Source: Gammaproteobacteria bacterium (lineage in GTDB: Bacteria; Pseudomonadota; Gammaproteobacteria; SZUA-229). Taken from it: a stretch of DNA of 64,000 nucleotides. Numbering within the stretch: position 1 is the first letter of the stretch; each line of letters opens with the position of its first letter. The position numbers were made by a program, and so were the translations under genes. The stretch is taken from assembly GCA_029881035.1 (NCBI GenBank), contig JAOUNI010000003.1, positions 1-64,000 on the forward strand. The letters are read 5' to 3'. Below are positions 59,054 to 64,000 of the stretch, piece by piece. The notes beneath the pieces are model-generated. The model was not told the DNA's origin. It saw only the letters and a list, made by a program, of their open reading frames with translations, and made no database searches.

Positions 59054-59310
59054 CTTTGTTGTCTGGCTAACAGTGGTTCTCTGGTTAGGGAAGGCTGTTT
59101 AAAGTTACGGCGCGAAGCATCTTATTATCGTAAGTCCGGCTGGTTTGTGATGGCGGGATACTGCGAAAACAGAAATTAAGTAGCTGTGTGGTTTAGCGGC
59201 GAACATGGTACGTAAAATTTAATTCATTAATCCTGGTGGTAGCCGGGATTAAGTAGCTGATTTTCCTGATGAAAAACCAGGGGTTCAGTATTTTTTTAGC
59301 AGGATACGAC
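59054..59310 (+). promoter_or_regulatory. Structured intergenic region/possible leader before rplC
   Basis: This 257-base stretch contains no credible gene. A 10-bp hairpin TTAATCCTGG (59227-59236)/CCGGGATTAA (59243-59252) with a TGGTAG loop lies about 60 bases before rplC. In E. coli rpsJ and rplC are only tens of bases apart and the L4-responsive leader is upstream of rpsJ, so this may be a relocated or different ribosomal-protein leader. I could not match it to a known leader by eye. Confidence 0.4.
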
Positions 59311-59952
59311 ATGGCAATTGGTATTGTTGGTACAAAAATAGGTATGACACGCATCTTTACCGAAGATGGCGGTGCGACTCCTGTGAGTGTGATTGAGGTT
59401 CAGCCCAATCTTATTACTCAGATAAAAACGCTTGAAAAAGACGGCTATGAGTCTATTCAGGTAACCACGGGTGTGCGTCGTGCAAGTCGAGTGACTAAGG
59501 CGATGGCGGGTCATTATGCGAAAGCAGGTGTGCAGGCTGGTCGTGGCTTATGGGAATTCAGAGCTAATGCTGATGAAATCGGTGATCTTGCCGTTGGTGG
59601 TCAGTTATCACTAAGCATGTTTGAAGCGGGTCAGAAAGTTGACGTTAGCGGTAAGACAATAGGAAAAGGTTTTCAGGGCGGTATAAAGAGGCATAACTTT
59701 GCGATGCAAGATGCTACGCATGGTAACTCTTTGTCACATCGTTCAAATGGTTCGATTGGTATGTGTCAAACACCGGGTCGAGTCCTAAAAGGTAAAAAAA
59801 TGTCAGGTCACATGGGTGATGCTAATCGCACCATTCAGTCGCTTGAGGTAGTAAGAATTGATGCTGAGCGTGGATTGTTGTTGATTAAAGGTTCAATCCC
59901 GGGTTCCAAAGGTAGTGACGTTGTCGTTAGTTCGGCGGTCAAGGGTTCCTGA
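59311..59952 (+). CDS. rplC: 50S ribosomal protein L3
   Basis: 213 residues from ATG 59311, with GCAGGA 6 bases upstream; an upstream in-frame ATG at 59269 would add a non-conserved tail. [24 protein letters not shown] and the extension [13 protein letters not shown] reaching the peptidyl-transferase centre are present. Confidence 0.98.
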   Translation: MAIGIVGTKIGMTRIFTEDGGATPVSVIEVQPNLITQIKTLEKDGYESIQVTTGVRRASRVTKAMAGHYAKAGVQAGRGLWEFRANADEIGDLAVGGQLSLSMFEAGQKVDVSGKTIGKGFQGGIKRHNFAMQDATHGNSLSHRSNGSIGMCQTPGRVLKGKKMSGHMGDANRTIQSLEVVRIDAERGLLLIKGSIPGSKGSDVVVSSAVKGS

Positions 59953-59993
59953 GTTTCAGGTTTTAAGTTAGAGATCATAAGAAGAGATTAATA

Positions 59994-60599
59994 ATGGAAC
60001 TGCAGTTACATAACAGTAAAGAAATGATTGCTGTGTCAGATACAGTATTCGGTTCTGATTATAAAGAAAGTCTTGTTCACCAGTTAGTGACAGCTTATAT
60101 GGCGGCGGCTAGATCTGGAACAAAGGCGCAGAAAACCCGTTCCGAGGTCAGAGGTGGTGGTGCTAAGCCCTGGAATCAGAAAGGTGGTGGTCGTGCACGT
60201 GCGGGTACTATCCGTAGCCCATTGTGGCGCACTGGTGGTGTAACGTTTGCGGCGAAGCCAAGAGATTACACTCAAAAATTAAATAAGAAGATGTATCGTG
60301 CTGGTATTCGTTCTATTTTCTCTGAGCTGGTCCGTAGTGAGCGCCTTAGGGTTGTTGATGATATCACTGTCGATGCAATAAAGACTAAGCAGTTAGTTGC
60401 GAAGCTAAGTGAATTGGGTGTTGGCAAGACTCTGATTGTTACCGAGACAGGTGATGAAAAATTGTATTTGTCAGCTAGAAATCTTCATCACGTAGAAGTG
60501 ACTGATGTTGTTGGTTTGTCGCCTGTTAATCTGGTTAGTTATGAAGATGTAATTATAACAGTTGGTGCTGTTCGCGCTATTGAGGAATGGTTGTCATGA
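59994..60599 (+). CDS. rplD: 50S ribosomal protein L4
   Basis: 201 residues. The exit-tunnel loop is [20 protein letters not shown] and [16 protein letters not shown]. In E. coli L4 also represses the S10 operon. Its TGA overlaps the rplW ATG (ATGA). Confidence 0.98.
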   Translation: MELQLHNSKEMIAVSDTVFGSDYKESLVHQLVTAYMAAARSGTKAQKTRSEVRGGGAKPWNQKGGGRARAGTIRSPLWRTGGVTFAAKPRDYTQKLNKKMYRAGIRSIFSELVRSERLRVVDDITVDAIKTKQLVAKLSELGVGKTLIVTETGDEKLYLSARNLHHVEVTDVVGLSPVNLVSYEDVIITVGAVRAIEEWLS

Positions 60600-60892
60600 A
60601 CCAAGAACGTATGTATCAAGTTTTATTGTCGCCACATGTATCTGAAAAAGGCACAGTACTTGCGGAAGAGCAAAATCAGCACATCTTCAAAGTTGCATGT
60701 GATGCGACTAAAAGTGAAGTTAAATTGGCAGTAGAAGAGATCTTTAAAGTTAAAGTTGAAAAAGTTCGAATCATGAATATCAAAGGCAAAGTAAAACGTT
60801 TTGGCGGGCGTGTAGGTAAGCGTTCTGATCTGCGTAAAGCCTACGTTACCTTGGTTGAAGGTAATGATGTTGATCTTGCTGGTATTAGCTAG
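60596..60892 (+). CDS. rplW: 50S ribosomal protein L23
   Basis: 98 residues from ATG 60596 (overlapping the rplD stop); [17 protein letters not shown] and [20 protein letters not shown] are conserved. It sits at the tunnel exit and docks trigger factor and SRP. Confidence 0.98.
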   Translation: MNQERMYQVLLSPHVSEKGTVLAEEQNQHIFKVACDATKSEVKLAVEEIFKVKVEKVRIMNIKGKVKRFGGRVGKRSDLRKAYVTLVEGNDVDLAGIS

Positions 60893-60921
60893 CGCTGAAG
60901 GGTATTAGAGGCTTTTAAATC

Positions 60922-61746
60922 ATGGCATTAGTAAGAACAAAACCTACATCACCTGGACGTCGCTTTGTCGTAAAGGTTGTAAATAAGGAATTGCATAAAG
61001 GCGCGCCTGTGCGTGCTTTAACAGAAAGCAAGAATAAGAGTGGTGGTCGTAATAATAATGGCCGCATTACTACGCGTCATATTGGCGGTGGTCACAAACA
61101 AAAATATCGTATTGTTGACTTTAAGCGTGATAAAGATGGAATTCCAGCATCGGTTGAGCATCTTGAGTATGATCCAAATCGTAGTGCCAATCTTGCCTTG
61201 TTGCTTTATAAAGATGGCGAACGTCGTTATATTATTGCCCCGAAAGGCGTTGCTGCTGGTAATGAGTTGCTTTCAGGTGCAAGCGCACCTATCAAAGCAG
61301 GTAATACGCTTCCATTGAGCAATATACCGGTTGGTACGCAGATTCACTGTATCGAGATGAAGCCAGGCAAAGGTGCGCAGATAGCACGAAGTGCTGGTAC
61401 CTCTGCTCAGTTGCTGGCGCGAGAAGGGCTTTACGTAACATTACGTCTTCGTTCAGGCGAGATGCGCAAGATTCATGTTAATTGTAAAGCGACCATCGGT
61501 GAAGTGGGTAATTCTGAGCATGGTTTGCGTTCATTAGGTAAAGCTGGTGCAACGCGGTGGAAAGGTGTTCGTCCTACCGTTCGCGGTGTGGTTATGAACC
61601 CGGTTGATCATCCGCATGGTGGTGGTGAAGGTCGTACATCTGGTGGTCGTCACCCTGTATCTCCATGGGGCGTGCCTACCAAAGGTTACCGTACAAGAGC
61701 TAACAAACGTACAGATAATATGATTGTACGTCGTCGTAACAAGTAA
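60922..61746 (+). CDS. rplB: 50S ribosomal protein L2
   Basis: 274 residues. [20 protein letters not shown], and the C-terminal [20 protein letters not shown] with the conserved histidine near the peptidyl-transferase centre, are present. Confidence 0.99.
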   Translation: MALVRTKPTSPGRRFVVKVVNKELHKGAPVRALTESKNKSGGRNNNGRITTRHIGGGHKQKYRIVDFKRDKDGIPASVEHLEYDPNRSANLALLLYKDGERRYIIAPKGVAAGNELLSGASAPIKAGNTLPLSNIPVGTQIHCIEMKPGKGAQIARSAGTSAQLLAREGLYVTLRLRSGEMRKIHVNCKATIGEVGNSEHGLRSLGKAGATRWKGVRPTVRGVVMNPVDHPHGGGEGRTSGGRHPVSPWGVPTKGYRTRANKRTDNMIVRRRNK

Positions 61747-61777
61747 TAAATACAGCAGGATTTAAAGAGGATATATA

Positions 61778-62050
61778 GTGCCACGTTCATTGAAAAAAGG
61801 TCCATTTATTGATCATCACCTGTTGGATAAGGTTACCAAAGCCGCAGCGGCCAACGACCGTAAACCTATAAAAACATGGTCACGCCGTTCTACGGTATTT
61901 CCTGAAATGGTGGGTCTGACAATTGCTGTACATAATGGTCGTCAACACGTACCAGTTTTGATTAACGAGAATATGGTTGGACATAAGTTGGGTGAGTTTT
62001 CTTTGACCCGTACTTTTAAAGGCCATGTCGCTGATAAAAAAGCAAGGTGA
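61778..62050 (+). CDS. rpsS: 30S ribosomal protein S19
   Basis: 90 residues, GTG start after [24 protein letters not shown] and [11 protein letters not shown] are conserved. It lies in the 30S head next to S13. Confidence 0.98.
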   Translation: MPRSLKKGPFIDHHLLDKVTKAAAANDRKPIKTWSRRSTVFPEMVGLTIAVHNGRQHVPVLINENMVGHKLGEFSLTRTFKGHVADKKAR

Positions 62051-62054
62051 TATT

Positions 62055-62387
62055 GTGGAAGTAGTAGCTAAACATAGATACGCTCGTGTATCAGCACAGA
62101 AATGTCGATTGGTTGCGGATCAGATTAGAGGTTTGCCGGTTGAGGCAGCATTGGCAGCTTTGACATTTGGTGTTACTAAATCATCGGATCTTATGAAAAA
62201 AATATTAGAGTCCGCCATTGCTAACGCTGAGCATAACGAAGGCGCTGATATTGATGAGCTAAAAGTTTCCAAGGTCATGGTAGATGAAGGTCCAACCATG
62301 AAAAGAATTCGGCCTAGAGCAAAAGGTCGAGCTAACAGAATTTTAAAGCGTACAAGCCATATTACGGTTTGTGTTGCAGATCGCTAG
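62055..62387 (+). CDS. rplV: 50S ribosomal protein L22
   Basis: 110 residues from GTG 62055, with AAGGTGA upstream; this gives the usual length, whereas an upstream frame start at 62025 would overlap rpsS with non-conserved residues. [20 protein letters not shown] and the tunnel hairpin [15 protein letters not shown] are present. Confidence 0.97.
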   Translation: MEVVAKHRYARVSAQKCRLVADQIRGLPVEAALAALTFGVTKSSDLMKKILESAIANAEHNEGADIDELKVSKVMVDEGPTMKRIRPRAKGRANRILKRTSHITVCVADR

Positions 62388-62402
62388 AGAGAGAATCGTA
62401 TA

Positions 62403-63086
62403 ATGGGACAAAAAGTACATCCTGTAGGTATTCGTCTTGGTATTTCTGCGGACTGGAGCTCAAAGTGGTACGCCTCATCAGCGGACTTCCCTGGTCTCTT
62501 AAATGCAGATCTTAAAATCCGTGAATACTTAAGAGAAAAGCTGGCAGCCGCAAATGTAAGCCGAATTCAAATTCAGCGTCCAACACGCTCATGCCATGTA
62601 ACAATTCACACGGCTCGCCCTGGTGTTGTTATTGGTAAGAAAGGTGCGGATATTGAGATTTTGAGACAGGAAGTGGCGAAAATTTCTGATATGCACATCA
62701 ATAATGTGAAGTTGAGTATAGAAGAAATTCGCAAACCAGAGCTTGATGCGCAACTGGTTGCAGAGGGCATTACTCAGCAATTAGAGCGTCGTGTAATGTT
62801 CCGCCGTGCAATGAAGCGTTCTATCCAGAACACCATGCGCATGGGTGCTCAGGGTATCAAAATTAAAATTGGTGGTCGTTTGAATGGTGCTGAGATTGCT
62901 CGTAGTGAACAATATCATGAAGGTCGCGTGCCTTTGCACACACTGCGTGCTGATATCGATTATGGCTTTGCAGAAGCAAAGACAACTTACGGCATTATAG
63001 GTGTGAAAGTTTGGATCTATAAAGGCGAAGTTTTTGATTTTCATAACAGAGACGAGTCAAAAACACCTGCAAACGCAGCTGTCTAG
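62403..63086 (+). CDS. rpsC: 30S ribosomal protein S3
   Basis: 227 residues. [13 protein letters not shown], the KH-domain [12 protein letters not shown] and the C-terminal [16 protein letters not shown] are conserved. It forms part of the mRNA entry channel. Confidence 0.99.
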   Translation: MGQKVHPVGIRLGISADWSSKWYASSADFPGLLNADLKIREYLREKLAAANVSRIQIQRPTRSCHVTIHTARPGVVIGKKGADIEILRQEVAKISDMHINNVKLSIEEIRKPELDAQLVAEGITQQLERRVMFRRAMKRSIQNTMRMGAQGIKIKIGGRLNGAEIARSEQYHEGRVPLHTLRADIDYGFAEAKTTYGIIGVKVWIYKGEVFDFHNRDESKTPANAAV

Positions 63087-63114
63087 TTGCTGTTAGAGAA
63101 CAGAGGATATATAA

Positions 63115-63528
63115 GTGTTACAACCTAAGCGTACAAAATTCCGTAAGCAGTTCAAGGGTAAAAACCGTGGTCTTGCGCAAAATGGAAATAGGGTTAGTTT
63201 TGGTGAGTTTGGTTTAAAAGCTGCAGAACGTGGTCGTGTAAGTGCCCGTCAGATTGAAGCTGCTCGCCGTGCAATGACTCGTCATATTAAGCGTGGCGGA
63301 AAAATCTGGATTCGTGTATTTCCTGATGTGCCAATTTCAAGTAAGCCATTAGAAGTACGTATGGGTAAAGGGAAAGGAAACGTTGATCACTGGGTGGCAA
63401 AAGTTCAGCCTGGTTTTGTAATGTATGAAATGGAAGGTGTTTCAGAAGAAGTAGCAAGAGAAGCATTTAAGCTGGCAGCAGCTAAATTGCCGATTAAAAC
63501 AGTATTTGTATCTCGGACGGTGATGTAA
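63115..63528 (+). CDS. rplP: 50S ribosomal protein L16
   Basis: 137 residues, GTG start. [18 protein letters not shown] and [20 protein letters not shown] are conserved. The last base of its TAA is the first of the rpmC ATG. Confidence 0.98.
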   Translation: MLQPKRTKFRKQFKGKNRGLAQNGNRVSFGEFGLKAAERGRVSARQIEAARRAMTRHIKRGGKIWIRVFPDVPISSKPLEVRMGKGKGNVDHWVAKVQPGFVMYEMEGVSEEVAREAFKLAAAKLPIKTVFVSRTVM

Positions 63529-63728
63529 TGTCGACTGCGCAAGAATATAGAGCAATGTCCGTTGAGGACTTGAATAAAGAATTGATTAATTTACGTCGTG
63601 AGCAATTTAGTCTCCGTATGCAAATGGGTGCTGGTAATACTCCAAAAACACATTTGTTTTCTGTAGCTAAGCATAATATTGCACGTGTAAAAACAGTGCT
63701 TAATGAAAAGAAAACAGGTAATAAATAA
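63528..63728 (+). CDS. rpmC: 50S ribosomal protein L29
   Basis: 66 residues; helical, with [19 protein letters not shown]. It sits at the tunnel exit. Overlaps rplP and rpsQ by one base each (TAATG junctions). Confidence 0.98.
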   Translation: MSTAQEYRAMSVEDLNKELINLRREQFSLRMQMGAGNTPKTHLFSVAKHNIARVKTVLNEKKTGNK

Positions 63729-64000
63729 TGACAGCTTCAGAAAATAAGGCTGAAAAAGTACAGCGTACACTGACCGGTTCAGTGACAAGCAATGCAATGG
63801 ATAAGACAGCGACCGTAATGATTGAACGTCGCATCAAACATCCTGTGTATGGAAAATATATTACACGTTCAACTAAGTTACACGTTCATGATGAAAATAA
63901 CGAGTGTAATAAAGGTGATGTCGTTGTTATCGAACAGTGTCGACCAATTTCTAAAACCAAGTCCTGGAATTTGGTTCAAGTAATTGAAAAGTCCACTGCG
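63728..64000 (+). CDS. rpsQ: 30S ribosomal protein S17, 3'-truncated by window edge
   Basis: 91 codons are visible from ATG 63728 and no stop is reached. [20 protein letters not shown] and the OB-fold [18 protein letters not shown] are the S17 signature. It overlaps rpmC by one base. Confidence 0.96.
   Translation, partial: MTASENKAEKVQRTLTGSVTSNAMDKTATVMIERRIKHPVYGKYITRSTKLHVHDENNECNKGDVVVIEQCRPISKTKSWNLVQVIEKSTA

Overview
The window is a chromosomal segment of a moderately AT-rich gammaproteobacterium. Three things point there: the tRNA-Thr/Tyr/Gly/Thr-tuf-tRNA-Trp-secE-nusG-rplKAJL-rpoBC-rpsLG-fusA-tuf-S10 order, an rnfABCDGE-nth operon, and argC/erpA/anmK/M23/tyrS synteny. I cannot name the genus. 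About 65 protein genes and 5 tRNAs are supported. I see no prophage, IS element or CRISPR array.

Layout. (1) 1-3540: end of an HxlR-type regulator, an AlkC-type alkylation-repair glycosylase with a C-terminal Ig-like domain, a MipA/OmpV outer-membrane protein and a membrane diguanylate cyclase. (2) 3680-12860: a compact protein-quality-control island. On the minus strand lie lonB-type protease-usp and dnaK-dnaJ-(81-aa protein); divergently on the plus strand lie hsp20 and a Deg protease. (3) 12875-19270: rnfABCDGE, nth and a DUF1841 gene, all minus strand. (4) 19460-21910: two GGDEF signalling proteins tail to tail. (5) 22130-40360: housekeeping genes (metG, apbC, dcd, rppH, hemJ, argC, a bactofilin, erpA, citrate synthase, anmK, an M23 peptidase, tyrS, glnS, birA, coaX, a SPOR protein). 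(6) 40397-64000: tRNA/tuf/secE-nusG/rpl/rpo/str/S10 translation and transcription operons, running off the end inside rpsQ.

The most interesting region is the stress island. Upstream of dnaK is a perfect FNR/ANR-type box (TTGATTCATATCAA, 7105-7118), spaced from a plausible -10 as in a class II FNR promoter. Upstream of the lonB-type gene is a 9/10 match, also exactly centred at -41.5 from a plausible start. A weaker match precedes hsp20. The sequence therefore suggests that all three transcription units (Hsp20/Deg, LonB/Usp, DnaK/DnaJ) form one low-oxygen-induced chaperone-protease regulon. Its DnaK is unusual: it lacks the roughly 24-residue nucleotide-binding-domain insertion typical of Gram-negative DnaK, so it is probably a specialised paralogue rather than the housekeeping chaperone.

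Other points are two tuf genes that look identical base for base with identity ending at the gene borders (gene conversion), a structured insertion of nearly 300 bases between rpsJ and rplC, a BirA without its DNA-binding domain, and a two-receiver diguanylate cyclase whose first receiver has lost its phospho-acceptor aspartate.
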